DNA of 48,900 nucleotides. Origin: Alterluteimonas quercicellularis (GTDB lineage Bacteria; Pseudomonadota; Gammaproteobacteria; Xanthomonadales; Xanthomonadaceae). The position numbers and the translations under genes are program-made. The stretch is from assembly GCF_021191635.1 (NCBI RefSeq), contig NZ_JAIWPR010000012.1, positions 1 through 48,900 on the forward strand. Reading direction: 5' to 3'. The notes below the pieces were generated by a model. That model saw nothing but the letters and a program-made list of their open reading frames with translations, did not search any database and had not been told where the DNA came from. Shown here piece after piece: positions 1 through 10,904 of this stretch; the first letter of the stretch is position 1; each line of letters opens with the position of its first letter.

Positions 1-130
1 CGGCGGGGGGGGGGGGGCGGGGGGGGCGCCCCCCCCCCCCCCCCCCCCCGGGCCCCCCCCCCCCCCCCCGCCCCCTTTGCGAGAAGGGGGCCCAAAAAAG
101 CGAAAGCGAAACCCGCCGCAGGCCCCCGCC
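1..130. other. Low-quality contig end (G/C homopolymers)
   Basis: The first ~75 bases are almost pure runs of G and then C, and the next ~55 are G/C-runny and A-rich. This looks like sequencing or assembly noise at a contig edge. In this family rpsD normally lies just upstream of rpoA, so its end has probably been lost here. Nothing coding should be called before position 161. Confidence 0.8.
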
Positions 131-160
131 CGGTGGTTCATTGCAGGAGATGCCACAAAC

Positions 161-1159
161 ATGACGGTTACTGCCAACCAGGTCCTGCGTCCGCGCGCTC
201 CGCAGATCGAGCGCCTCACCGGCAACCGTGCCAAGGTCGTGATCGAGCCGCTGGAGCGGGGCTACGGCCATACGCTCGGCAACGCGCTGCGCCGCGTGCT
301 GCTGTCCTCGATCCCCGGCTTCGCCATCACCGAGGTCGAGATCGACGGCGTGCTGCACGAGTACAGCGCGATCGAGGGGCTGCAGGAAGACGTGCTGGAA
401 GTGCTGCTCAACCTCAAGGACGTCGCCATCCGCATGGGCACCGGCGAGAGCTCCACGCTGTCGCTGTCGAAGTCCGGCCCGGGCGTCGTCACCGCCGCCG
501 ACATCAAGACCGACCACAACGTCGAGATCCTCAACGGCGAGCACGTGATCTGCCACCTGACCAAGGATGCGTCGATCAACATGCGCCTGAAGATCGAGCG
601 CGGCTTCGGCTACCAGCCGGCCGCCGCCCGCCGCCGTCCCGACGAGGAGACGCGCGCGATCGGCCGCCTGATGCTGGACGCGTCATTCTCGCCGGTGCGC
701 CGCGTCGCCTACGAGGTCGAGGCCGCCCGCGTCGAGCAGCGCACCGACCTCGACAAGCTGGTGCTGGACATCGAGACCAACGGCACGATCGACGCCGAAG
801 AGGCCGTGCGGACCGCCGCCGACATCCTCACCGACCAGCTGTCGGTGTTCGGCGACTTCACCAACCGCGACCGCGGCGCGGCGAAGCAGCAGACCGCGGG
901 CGTCGACCCGCTGCTGCTGCGCCCGATCGACGACCTGGAGCTGACGGTGCGTTCGGCCAACTGCCTGAAGGCCGAGAGCATCTACTACATCGGCGACCTG
1001 ATCCAGAAGACCGAAGTCGAGCTGCTCAAGACCCCGAACCTCGGCAAGAAGTCGCTGACCGAGATCAAGGAAGTCCTGGCGCAGCGCGGCCTGTCGCTCG
1101 GCATGAAGCTGGAGAACTGGCCGCCGGCCGGCGTCTCCGCGCACGGCATGCTGGGGTGA
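161..1159 (+). CDS. rpoA: DNA-directed RNA polymerase subunit alpha
   Basis: Alpha subunit of RNA polymerase (332 aa), which dimerises to nucleate core assembly and contacts UP elements and activators. The N-terminal assembly domain occupies roughly residues 20-235 and includes the [12 protein letters not shown] segment. After a linker comes the alpha-CTD (about 250-320), with RSANCLKAE and the [11 protein letters not shown] helix-hairpin-helix that binds DNA. The ATG at 161 is chosen because it follows AGGAGA at 145-150 and gives the family's usual N terminus and length. The open frame back to 77 runs through low-quality sequence. rplQ follows as in other proteobacteria, but after an unusually long spacer of 315 bp. 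Confidence 0.97.
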   Translation: MTVTANQVLRPRAPQIERLTGNRAKVVIEPLERGYGHTLGNALRRVLLSSIPGFAITEVEIDGVLHEYSAIEGLQEDVLEVLLNLKDVAIRMGTGESSTLSLSKSGPGVVTAADIKTDHNVEILNGEHVICHLTKDASINMRLKIERGFGYQPAAARRRPDEETRAIGRLMLDASFSPVRRVAYEVEAARVEQRTDLDKLVLDIETNGTIDAEEAVRTAADILTDQLSVFGDFTNRDRGAAKQQTAGVDPLLLRPIDDLELTVRSANCLKAESIYYIGDLIQKTEVELLKTPNLGKKSLTEIKEVLAQRGLSLGMKLENWPPAGVSAHGMLG

Positions 1160-1184
1160 GGATTACGCGAGTCCCTCGCAAGAG

Positions 1185-1357
1185 CCCGCACATCCCTGTG
1201 CGGGGATTCAAATAGAAGCCCCCGGCCATGGATGGCCGGGCAGGACTCTCCGGAGTCCGCGCAGTATCGCCATGGATGGCAACGAAGAAATGATCGTGCT
1301 GTGCCTTTGGCCCCAGTACGAAAGCAACAGCACCACCACGCCAGATGGGCCAAAGGC
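1185..1357. repeat. Hairpin cluster in the rpoA-rplQ spacer
   Basis: The 315-bp gap between rpoA and rplQ has no convincing gene but is packed with inverted repeats. These are CCCGCACA/TGTGCGGG (1185-1204), CCCGGCCAT/ATGGCCGGG (1221-1240), GGACTC/GAGTCC (1243-1258), GCCAT/ATGGC (1269-1280) and an 11-bp GCCTTTGGCCC/GGGCCAAAGGC pair (1303-1313 with 1347-1357). The GCCATGGATGGC core occurs twice. The pattern resembles REP/BIME-type repeats inserted inside an operon. None of the hairpins is followed by a T-run, so transcription probably continues into rplQ. Confidence 0.6.
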
Positions 1358-1474
1358 CCGCGGCGACCGCCGGCGACGGATGCCGGCAAGGACCATCCGC
1401 AGTCCAAGCTCCAGCGCCAGGATGGCGACAACGCAGTCCACAGTCCCAACATTCCCATCTGAAGGATCCACGCC

Positions 1475-1861
1475 ATGCGCCACCAGAAAGCCGGCCGCAA
1501 GTTCAACCGCACCAGCGCGCACCGCGAGGCGATGTTCAAGAACATGGCCGCGTCGCTGTTCAAGCACGAGCTCATCAAGACCACCCTGCCCAAGGCCAAG
1601 GAACTGCGCCGGGTCGCCGAGCCGCTGATCACCCTGGCCAAGACCGACGGCGTGGCCAACCGCCGCCTCGCCTTCGCGCGCCTGCGCGACAAGGAAGCGG
1701 TGGGCAAGCTGTTCGTCGAGCTGGGCCCGCGCTACCAGGCCCGCCCGGGCGGCTACCTGCGCATCCTCAAGTGCGGCTTCCGCGCCGGCGACAACGCGCC
1801 GATGGCCTACGTCGAGCTGGTCGACCGCCCGCAGGTCGAGGCCGAGGCCGACGAGGACTGA
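1475..1861 (+). CDS. rplQ: 50S ribosomal protein L17
   Basis: Ribosomal protein L17 of the large subunit (128 aa, the usual length). The start [17 protein letters not shown] and the segment [13 protein letters not shown] are diagnostic of the family. GAAGGA at 1461-1466 provides a ribosome binding site 8 bases before the ATG. It is the last gene of the S4-rpoA-L17 group, and a strong intrinsic terminator follows directly. Confidence 0.97.
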   Translation: MRHQKAGRKFNRTSAHREAMFKNMAASLFKHELIKTTLPKAKELRRVAEPLITLAKTDGVANRRLAFARLRDKEAVGKLFVELGPRYQARPGGYLRILKCGFRAGDNAPMAYVELVDRPQVEAEADED

Positions 1862-1889
1862 GCCCGCCGCGCCGCGGCAGGCACGCCAG

Positions 1890-1921
1890 GAACCCCGGCC
1901 CCGCGCCGGGGTTCTTCGTTT
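1890..1921 (+). terminator. Intrinsic terminator after rplQ
   Basis: A 10-bp perfect stem GAACCCCGGC (1890-1899) / GCCGGGGTTC (1905-1914) with a 5-base loop, followed by TTCGTTT. It ends the ribosomal/RNA polymerase operon. Confidence 0.85.
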
Positions 1922-2046
1922 CGGCGCCCGTGGCGTGGCGGCCCGCCCTTGGGCGACGTGTCCGGCCCGCGCGCTTTTTGCTATGTTGCTGACCGTTCCG
2001 CGGCACCCGCGCCTTCGCGCGCCGCGCCCGCCCTTACAGGCCCGCA

Positions 2047-2568
2047 ATGCGCATGAACCCCTTCGCCTGGTCGTTCCGGGCCCGTTTCCTCGCCGGTGCG
2101 GCGATCTGCTTCGCGCTGATCGGCTTCGCGATCTACAGCCAGCTGCAGTGGGGCCTGGAGCCTTGCCCGCTGTGCATCTTCCAGCGCTTCGCCTTCGCCG
2201 GCCTCGGGGTGGTGCTGCTGGCGGGCGGGCTGCACGCGCCGAAGCGGCCGCCGGGGCGCCGGGTCTGGGGCGTGCTCGCGCTGGTCGCCGCCGGGGTGGG
2301 CATGGCGATCGCCGGCCGGCATACCTGGCTGCAGCTCAACCCGCCGGAGATGCCGGCCTGCGGGCCGCCCTACGAGTTCCTGCGCGAGACGCTGTCCACC
2401 ACCAGCCTGATCCGGCGGGTGATGAGCGGCAGCGGCGACTGCGGCCTGGTGGACTGGACCTTCCTCGGCCTGTCGATGCCGGCCTGGAGCCTGCTCTGGT
2501 TCGTCCTGCTGGCGGCCTGGGCGCTGCATGCCGCGTTCGCCCGCCCGCGGGCGCCGGCCGGCCGCTGA
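2047..2568 (+). CDS. dsbB: Disulfide bond formation protein B
   Basis: Inner-membrane quinone reductase that reoxidises DsbA (173 aa). Four transmembrane segments are visible. The first catalytic pair is C40-P-L-C43, at the end of the first periplasmic stretch. The second is C105 (MPACG) and C132 (SGDCG) in the second periplasmic loop. These match the four-cysteine arrangement of E. coli DsbB, whose length is also similar. The gene stands alone behind the rplQ terminator. The ATG at 2047 is followed two codons later by another Met, so the exact start could be 2053. Confidence 0.93.
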   Translation: MRMNPFAWSFRARFLAGAAICFALIGFAIYSQLQWGLEPCPLCIFQRFAFAGLGVVLLAGGLHAPKRPPGRRVWGVLALVAAGVGMAIAGRHTWLQLNPPEMPACGPPYEFLRETLSTTSLIRRVMSGSGDCGLVDWTFLGLSMPAWSLLWFVLLAAWALHAAFARPRAPAGR

Positions 2569-2599
2569 ACCCGCGGTGCGGCGATCGTTGCAGGCGAAA

Positions 2600-2627
2600 T
2601 TGACGCGTCGCAGCGCTCTGGCATGAT
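2600..2627 (+). promoter_or_regulatory. Probable sigma-70 promoter of the DAHP synthase gene
   Basis: TTGACG (2600-2605) and CATGAT (2622-2627) are separated by 16 bp and lie about 40 bp before the ATG at 2667. The -35 matches the consensus at 5 of 6 positions and the -10 at 4 of 6. Confidence 0.45.
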
Positions 2628-2666
2628 GGCCGTCCTTCCCGCCCCCCGGGAACGAGGAACGCCTCC

Positions 2667-4061
<1,395 letters not shown>

Positions 4062-4219
4062 GGGTGCCGCGGCGGGCCGCCCGCGGACCGATCGCGCAAG
4101 CGACCGACCCGCGGGCGCGGGTTCGGCAGGCACCGGACTCGCGGCGACGCCTTCTCCACCGCGCGTGAACGCGCTGCGCTGCAGCATGGGACAGGAGCCC
4201 GCACCCACGGAACTCCTGC

Positions 4220-5329
4220 ATGCCGCCCATCGACTGGACCCTGGTCTCCGCCACCGCCTGGCCGCTCGCGGTCGCCCTGCTGATCGGATTCGCCGTGCGG
4301 CGCCTGGTGCTGCTGGCCGCGCGGCGCGCCCGCTCCCGTGCCGGCGGCCGCGCCTGGGCGCTGATGATCGCCGCGGTCGCGGTGCCTGCGGCGGTCGCGC
4401 TGCCGCTGTTCTTCCTCGGCCTGGCGGTCAACGCCACGCCGCTGCCGCCGGTCTGGATCGCGCGCATCCAGCACCTGCTGGGCGTGGGCGGGCTGGCCTG
4501 CCTCACCTGGGCCTTCATGCGCGCGGTGGGGGCGCTGGAGGCGCGCATCGTGGCGCGCAACCCGGTCGACGTGGCCGACAACCTGCATGCGCGGCGGGTG
4601 CAGACGCAGACGCGGGTGATCGGCCGCGCGATCCAGGTCGGCATCTTCCTGATCGGCCTGTCGATCGTGCTGATGACCTTCCCGGCGATCCGCCAGGTCG
4701 GCGCCACCCTGCTGGCCTCGGCGGGCCTGGTCGGCGTGGTCGCCGGCTTCGCCGCCAAGCCGGTGTTCGGCAACCTGATCGCCGGGCTGCAGATCGCCAT
4801 CACCCAGCCGATCCGGCTCGACGACGTGGTGATCGTGGACGGCGAGTGGGGTCGGATCGAGGAGATCACCAGCGCCTACGTGGTCGTCGCGATCTGGGAC
4901 CAGCGGCGGCTGGTGGTGCCCCTGCAGTGGTTCATCGAGAACCCGTTCCAGAACTGGACCCGGCGCAGCGCCGAGATCCTGGGCCCGGTCTACCTGTGGC
5001 TGGACCACGGCGCGCCGCTGGAGGCGGTGCGCGCGGAGCTGCGCCGGATCTGCGAGTCCGACCGGCGCTGGGACGGGCGCGTGTGCGTGGTGCACGTGGA
5101 GGACATCACCGCCGAGGCGATGAAGGTGCGGCTGCTGGTCAGCGCGCGCAACTCGGGCGACGACTACGACCTGCGCGCGGCGGTGCGCGAGGGCATGCTG
5201 GAGTTCCTGCGCCGCGAGCACCCGCAGGCGCTGCCGCGCGCGCGCACCACGCTGGAGGGCGCCCTGGCGCTGCGCGCGCCGGAGGACCGGCCGGGGCGCC
5301 GCGAATCGCCCGAGCCCGCGTCGTCGTAG
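4220..5329 (+). CDS. MscS-family mechanosensitive ion channel
   Basis: Small-conductance mechanosensitive channel of the inner membrane that releases solutes on hypo-osmotic shock (369 aa). The N-terminal ~170 residues contain four or so hydrophobic helices. The pore helix and the start of the beta domain are recognisable in AGFAAKPVFGNLIAGLQIA and PIRLDDVVIVDGEWGRIEEI, followed by the cytoplasmic vestibule with VPLQWFIENPFQNWTR. The last ~25 residues are Pro/Glu/Arg-rich and probably disordered. The start has only a weak GGA upstream. The gene is convergent with the typA operon, with a repeat pair between them. Confidence 0.9.
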   Translation: MPPIDWTLVSATAWPLAVALLIGFAVRRLVLLAARRARSRAGGRAWALMIAAVAVPAAVALPLFFLGLAVNATPLPPVWIARIQHLLGVGGLACLTWAFMRAVGALEARIVARNPVDVADNLHARRVQTQTRVIGRAIQVGIFLIGLSIVLMTFPAIRQVGATLLASAGLVGVVAGFAAKPVFGNLIAGLQIAITQPIRLDDVVIVDGEWGRIEEITSAYVVVAIWDQRRLVVPLQWFIENPFQNWTRRSAEILGPVYLWLDHGAPLEAVRAELRRICESDRRWDGRVCVVHVEDITAEAMKVRLLVSARNSGDDYDLRAAVREGMLEFLRREHPQALPRARTTLEGALALRAPEDRPGRRESPEPASS

Positions 5330-5337
5330 CCGGCGCC

Positions 5338-5493
5338 GCAGGAGCGCGCTCGCGCGCGGATGCTCTATTTTGCGGACGCCGGAAGAAGCGGTGCCGGCCG
5401 CTGTTCACCTGCGTCCGCGCGTGGGGACGCGTTCTTCTTGTGGCGTCGGTCCGGTGGCACCTTGCCCATTCGCGCGCGAGCGCGTTCCTACGG
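5338..5493. repeat. Inverted pair of GTAGGAGCGCGCTCGCGCGCG-type repeats
   Basis: One copy reads forward at 5338-5358 (GCAGGAGCGCGCTCGCGCGCG, followed by GATGCTC) and one reads in reverse at 5471-5493 (complement CGTAGGAACGCGCTCGCGCGCG). They lie at the convergent ends of the mscS-like and DUF2127 genes. The arrangement is like a BIME and could serve as a bidirectional terminator or 3' stabiliser. The TAG stop of the DUF2127 gene is part of the right-hand copy. Confidence 0.65.
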
Positions 5494-5964
5494 GCGCCGG
5501 GCCAGGTCGCGGCCCAGTACCCAGACGATGGCGAGGTTGATCGCCAGCACCAGCGCGGGCAGCCAGCCGGGGTGCCGCCACAGCTCGGCGATCTCGAACG
5601 GCAGGTAGAGCGCGGCGCCGACGCAGCCCAGCCACGACGCCCAGCGGCGCGCGCGCCACAGGCCCCAGGCCTCGACGAAGCGCATCGCCGCGTAGACCGC
5701 CAGCACGGCCAGCAGCAGGTGCAGCGTGCCGGGGCTGAGCGCGCGCTCGACCCAGGCGACCCGGCTGCCGTCGAGCGGCGCGCCGAGGCGGGCGGCGGCG
5801 GATTCGACCAGCCGCTGCAGCTGCGGCGCGCCCAGCCAGCCGAGGCCGCCGGCGGTCAGCAGCGCGACCGCGCCCTTGGCCGCTTCGAACACCGCCACCG
5901 CGCGCAGCTGCGCCCGGCGCGGCGCGTCGTCGTCGGTCCGGGCGGCGGAGGGCAGGGCGTGCAT
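5488..5964 (-). CDS. DUF2127 family membrane protein
   Basis: Small membrane protein of unknown function (158 aa). It has an N-terminal amphipathic/hydrophobic stretch (VAVFEAAKGAVALLTAGGLGWL) and two or three C-terminal transmembrane segments. RFVEAWGLWRARRWASWLG and YLPFEIAEL are typical of DUF2127. The start is the ATG at 5964, preceded on the minus strand by GGAGTGATCACC, which also overlaps the end of thpR 5 bases upstream, so it is the third gene of a typA-thpR-DUF2127 operon. Its stop codon TAG lies inside a GTAGGA-type intergenic repeat. Confidence 0.8.
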   Translation of the reverse strand: MHALPSAARTDDDAPRRAQLRAVAVFEAAKGAVALLTAGGLGWLGAPQLQRLVESAAARLGAPLDGSRVAWVERALSPGTLHLLLAVLAVYAAMRFVEAWGLWRARRWASWLGCVGAALYLPFEIAELWRHPGWLPALVLAINLAIVWVLGRDLARRP

Positions 5965-5969
5965 GGTGA

Positions 5970-6548
5970 TCACTCCAGGCGCGGTTGCGGCGTCGCGTCG
6001 CCGGCGGCGTCGCGCAGCGGCCACCACTGCAGGACGTCGTAGCGGCCGGGGGCGGTGCGCGCCAGCGACAGGCTGCCGAGGCAGGCGTCGAAGGGCAGGG
6101 GCAGCATGCCGGGGCCGGGGGTGGAGAGCGCGTCCAGGCGGTCGCCGCGCTCGGCGTAGGCGAGGGTGACGTGCGGGGCCGGCGTGCGCGGTTCCGGCGC
6201 GTGGCCGCAGGCCACGGCCGTGCGCTCCAGCGCGGCGAACAGGCCGGCCAGGGCGTCGTCCGGCGCGGTGCGCGCGACCAGCACCCGCGCGCCCGGCCAG
6301 GCCTCGATGCGGTCGAAGCGCAGGGACAGGCGGGGCCGCTGCGCGGCCACGTCGCTCAGGGCGGCCAGCAGCGGCGCCGGGTCGTCCGGCAGGCCCTCGG
6401 CCAGGAAGCGCAGGGTCATGTGGAACTGCGCGCGACGGCGCCAGGCCAGGCCGCGCGCCGCCGGCAGCGCGGCGGGCAGCGCCGCGCACAGGGCCTCCAG
6501 CGCGTCGAGCGCCTCCTCGTCCGGCATCCAGGCGACGAAGACGCTCAC
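5970..6548 (-). CDS. thpR: RNA 2',3'-cyclic phosphodiesterase (2H family)
   Basis: 2H-phosphoesterase that opens 2',3'-cyclic phosphate ends of RNA, also described as a 2'-5' RNA ligase (192 aa). Both catalytic HxT motifs are present: H43-M-T-L (FHMTLRFL) and H126-V-T-L (PHVTLAYA). They sit at the expected spacing for the bilobal fold. The gene starts 13 bases after typA and runs almost directly into the DUF2127 gene, so all three are probably one transcript. The cellular substrate is not evident. Confidence 0.9.
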   Translation of the reverse strand: MSVFVAWMPDEEALDALEALCAALPAALPAARGLAWRRRAQFHMTLRFLAEGLPDDPAPLLAALSDVAAQRPRLSLRFDRIEAWPGARVLVARTAPDDALAGLFAALERTAVACGHAPEPRTPAPHVTLAYAERGDRLDALSTPGPGMLPLPFDACLGSLSLARTAPGRYDVLQWWPLRDAAGDATPQPRLE

Positions 6549-6561
6549 CGCGGGGCCAGGC

Positions 6562-8406
<1,845 letters not shown>

Positions 8407-8468
8407 GGCGAGTGCGCGCCGGTGCGGGAGGGGCAGGGGCGCGAAAAGTGTGGTGGAGGAAGCCGGCT

Positions 8469-8474
8469 ATTATA
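8469..8474 (-). promoter_or_regulatory. -10 element of the typA operon
   Basis: On the minus strand the sequence reads GCTATAATAGCCGGCTTCC, a perfect TATAAT about 63 bp upstream of the typA ATG. No -35 with standard 17-bp spacing is obvious. Confidence 0.55.
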
Positions 8475-8578
8475 GCGTGCTGCGCCGCCGCAATGCGGGC
8501 GTCGGCGGGCCGGCGGTTGATTCCGGCGGCCGCCGGCCGCATGTGGTCCCCTTCTCCCGACCCCCGAGGCACCCCCGC

Positions 8579-9073
8579 ATGTCCCTGAACGCCGTTTTCG
8601 ATACCGACCGTGGCCAGATCCGGGTCGAGCTCCTGCCCGACAAGGCCCCGCTGACGGTGGCCAACTTCGTCAACCTGGCCAGGCGCGGGTTCTACGACGG
8701 GCTGAGCTTCCACCGCGTCATCCCCGACTTCATGATCCAGGGCGGCTGCCCCGAGGGCTCCGGCCGCGGCGGCCCCGGCTACCGCTTCGAGGACGAGACC
8801 GCCAACGGCGTCCGGCACGAGCGCGGGGTGCTGTCGATGGCCAACGCGGGCCCGGACACCAACGGCAGCCAGTTCTTCATCACCCACATCAAGACCGACT
8901 GGCTGGACGGCAAGCACACCGTCTTCGGCAAGGTGACCGAGGGCCTGGAGGTGGTGGACGCGGTCAAGCAGGGCGATGCGATCAAGTCGGTGAAGATCGA
9001 GGGCGATGCCGACGCCGCGCTGGCCGCCAAGGCCGACCGCGTGGCGGAGTGGAACAAGGTCCTGGCGGCCTGA
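8579..9073 (+). CDS. ppiB: Peptidyl-prolyl cis-trans isomerase B (cyclophilin)
   Basis: Cytoplasmic cyclophilin-type prolyl isomerase (164 aa), without a signal peptide. Active-site segments visible are [13 protein letters not shown] near residue 46, with the catalytic Arg, then [16 protein letters not shown] and [10 protein letters not shown]. The ATG at 8579 gives the canonical [12 protein letters not shown] start. The longer open frame upstream is antisense to typA. It is divergent from typA. Confidence 0.95.
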   Translation: MSLNAVFDTDRGQIRVELLPDKAPLTVANFVNLARRGFYDGLSFHRVIPDFMIQGGCPEGSGRGGPGYRFEDETANGVRHERGVLSMANAGPDTNGSQFFITHIKTDWLDGKHTVFGKVTEGLEVVDAVKQGDAIKSVKIEGDADAALAAKADRVAEWNKVLAA

Positions 9074-9125
9074 GGACCGCCCCGGCCCGCGCACCGGCGG
9101 TCCTGGCGACGCGCGGGCCGGGTGC

Positions 9126-9131
9126 TAGAAT
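9126..9131 (+). promoter_or_regulatory. -10 element upstream of the glutaredoxin gene
   Basis: TAGAAT followed by CGCCGGCT. The same 14-mer TAGAATCGCCGGCT precedes gltX at 46806. It lies about 130 bp before the GTG start at 9264, so a long leader would be implied. Confidence 0.45.
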
Positions 9132-9263
9132 CGCCGGCTCCGCGCGGCCGCCGCCGGAGCCCGACCGGACCCAGCACGAGCGTCGATGCGCCCATCCCGT
9201 CCACCGATCGCGTCCCGCGCCCGCATCCGTGCGGCCGGCGCCGTCCCCGCCCGGGCCTGAGCC

Positions 9264-9620
9264 GTGCGCCGGGCGCTGATCCTGCTGACGCTCTGCGCCG
9301 CTGGCGCCTGGTTCCACTTCCGGGGCGAGGCGGCCCCCGAACTGCATCCCGACGACCCCCGCGCCGCCACCGGCGACGACCGCATCGTGATGCTGGCGGC
9401 CGACTGGTGCGGCTACTGCCGCAAGCAGCAGCAGGACTTCGAGCGCGCCGGCGTGCGCTACCGCGTGCTCGACATCGACACCCCCGACGGCGACCGCGCC
9501 ATGCGGGCGCTGGGCGCCCGCGGGGTGCCGGTGACCGTCATCGGCCAGGACGTGGTGCGCGGCTACGACACCGCCGCGCTCGACCGCCGGCTGACCCCGC
9601 TCGGCTACCGCGTCTACTGA
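9264..9620 (+). CDS. Membrane-anchored or secreted glutaredoxin-family protein
   Basis: Small thioredoxin-fold protein (118 aa) with an N-terminal hydrophobic segment ([16 protein letters not shown]) acting as a signal or anchor, so the redox domain probably faces the periplasm. The active site is C49-G-Y-C52 ([10 protein letters not shown]). GVPVTVIG near residue 92 supplies the cis-proline typical of glutaredoxins. It starts with GTG. The partner is unknown. It sits between ppiB and mdh on the same strand with its own -10-like element upstream. Confidence 0.8.
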   Translation: MRRALILLTLCAAGAWFHFRGEAAPELHPDDPRAATGDDRIVMLAADWCGYCRKQQQDFERAGVRYRVLDIDTPDGDRAMRALGARGVPVTVIGQDVVRGYDTAALDRRLTPLGYRVY

Positions 9621-9663
9621 ACGCGCGCGCCGTTCCCCACCCAGCAACGAGAGGATCCACCGA

Positions 9664-10650
9664 ATGAAGACCCCCGTCCGAGTCGCCGTCACCGGTGCCG
9701 CCGGCCAGATCGGCTACGCCCTGCTGTTCCGCATCGCCTCGGGCGAGATGCTGGGCAAGGACCAGCCGGTCGTGCTGCAGCTGCTGGAGCTGCCGATGGA
9801 CAAGGCCCAGGCCGCGCTGAAGGGCGTGATCATGGAGCTGGAGGACTGCGCGTTCCCGCTGCTGGCCGGCGTGATCGGCACCGACGACCCGGAAGTCGCG
9901 TTCAAGGACGCCGACATCGCCCTGCTGGTCGGCGCCCGCCCGCGCGGCCCGGGCATGGAGCGCAAGGACCTGCTGCTGGAGAACGCCAAGATCTTCACCG
10001 CCCAGGGCGCGGCGCTGAACAAGGTCGCCAGCCGCGACGTCAAGGTGCTGGTGGTCGGCAACCCCGCCAACACCAACGCCTACATCGCGATGAAGTCCGC
10101 CCCCGACCTGCCGGCGAAGAACTTCACCGCCATGCTGCGCCTGGACCACAACCGCGCGCTGAGCCAGCTGTCGAAGAAGGCCGAGGTGGCCGTGGGCGAC
10201 ATCGAGAAGCTGATCGTCTGGGGCAACCACAGCCCGACCATGTACCCCGACTACCGCTTCGCGACGGTGGGCGGCGCGTCGCTGAAGGACAGGATCGGCG
10301 ACGACCCGTGGAACGCCGACACCTTCATCCCGCAGGTCGGCAAGCGCGGCGCGGCGATCATCGAGGCGCGCGGCCTGTCGTCGGCCGCCTCGGCCGCCAA
10401 TGCCGCGATCGACCACGTCCGCGACTGGGTGCTGGGCAGCGGCGGCAAGTGGGTCACGATGGGCATCCCGTCCGACGGTTCCTACGGCATACCCGAGGAC
10501 GTGATCTTCGGTTTCCCGGTGACCACCGAGAACGGCGAGTACACGATCGTCCAGGACCTGCCGATCGACGACTTCAGCCAGAAGGCGATCGACAAGACCC
10601 TGGCCGAGCTGGAGGAAGAGCGCGGCGGCGTGGCGCACCTGCTGGGATAG
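9664..10650 (+). CDS. mdh: Malate dehydrogenase
   Basis: NAD-dependent oxidation of malate to oxaloacetate in the TCA cycle (328 aa). It belongs to the cytosolic-type MDH group common in Xanthomonadaceae. The Rossmann motif is [15 protein letters not shown] at residues ~9-23. NPANTNA near residue 130, LDHNRA near 160 and the catalytic histidine in [11 protein letters not shown] near 188 are all present. GAGAGGATCC precedes the ATG. The downstream spacer is full of hairpins. Confidence 0.97.
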   Translation: MKTPVRVAVTGAAGQIGYALLFRIASGEMLGKDQPVVLQLLELPMDKAQAALKGVIMELEDCAFPLLAGVIGTDDPEVAFKDADIALLVGARPRGPGMERKDLLLENAKIFTAQGAALNKVASRDVKVLVVGNPANTNAYIAMKSAPDLPAKNFTAMLRLDHNRALSQLSKKAEVAVGDIEKLIVWGNHSPTMYPDYRFATVGGASLKDRIGDDPWNADTFIPQVGKRGAAIIEARGLSSAASAANAAIDHVRDWVLGSGGKWVTMGIPSDGSYGIPEDVIFGFPVTTENGEYTIVQDLPIDDFSQKAIDKTLAELEEERGGVAHLLG

Positions 10651-10764
10651 CTTTCGCGCTCCGCACGAAAGCCCCACGGTTCGCGCAGCGAACCGCGGGC
10701 CCCAGCGGAATCGCCTTCCACAACCCCCGCGCCTTCGGCGCGCCCCCCTTGACTCAAGGGGGGC
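10651..10764. repeat. Hairpin array between mdh and prpE
   Basis: Four inverted repeats in 114 bp directly after the mdh stop. They are CTTTCG/CGAAAG (10651-10671), CGGTTCGC-GCA-GCGAACCG (10677-10695), a GCGCC-TTC-GGCGC hairpin near 10728-10741, and a perfect GCCCCCCTTGA-C-TCAAGGGGGGC palindrome (10742-10764) followed by TCTTC. The last may act as terminator. The rest of the gap to 10904 has no gene. Confidence 0.6.
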
Positions 10765-10904
10765 TCTTCATCCGGGGGCTCGATGTGTTCGGAAAGAGAG
10801 CGCGTTCCATCCTCTTTCCGTTTTCCCGGGGTACGACCAAGGTCGCAGGCGCGTGCACGGGACGCGGCGCTATGCTCGAACGCGGTTTCCTGGGAGGGCG
10901 CCGC

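Noticed and set aside
1..75. Possible G-quadruplex or telomere-like sequence
   Set aside because: Both ends of the window have the same homopolymer character, matching sequencing artefacts rather than a regular repeat.
77..160. N-terminal extension of rpoA
   Set aside because: The frame runs through G/C homopolymers, and the ATG at 161 has a proper ribosome binding site and family N terminus.
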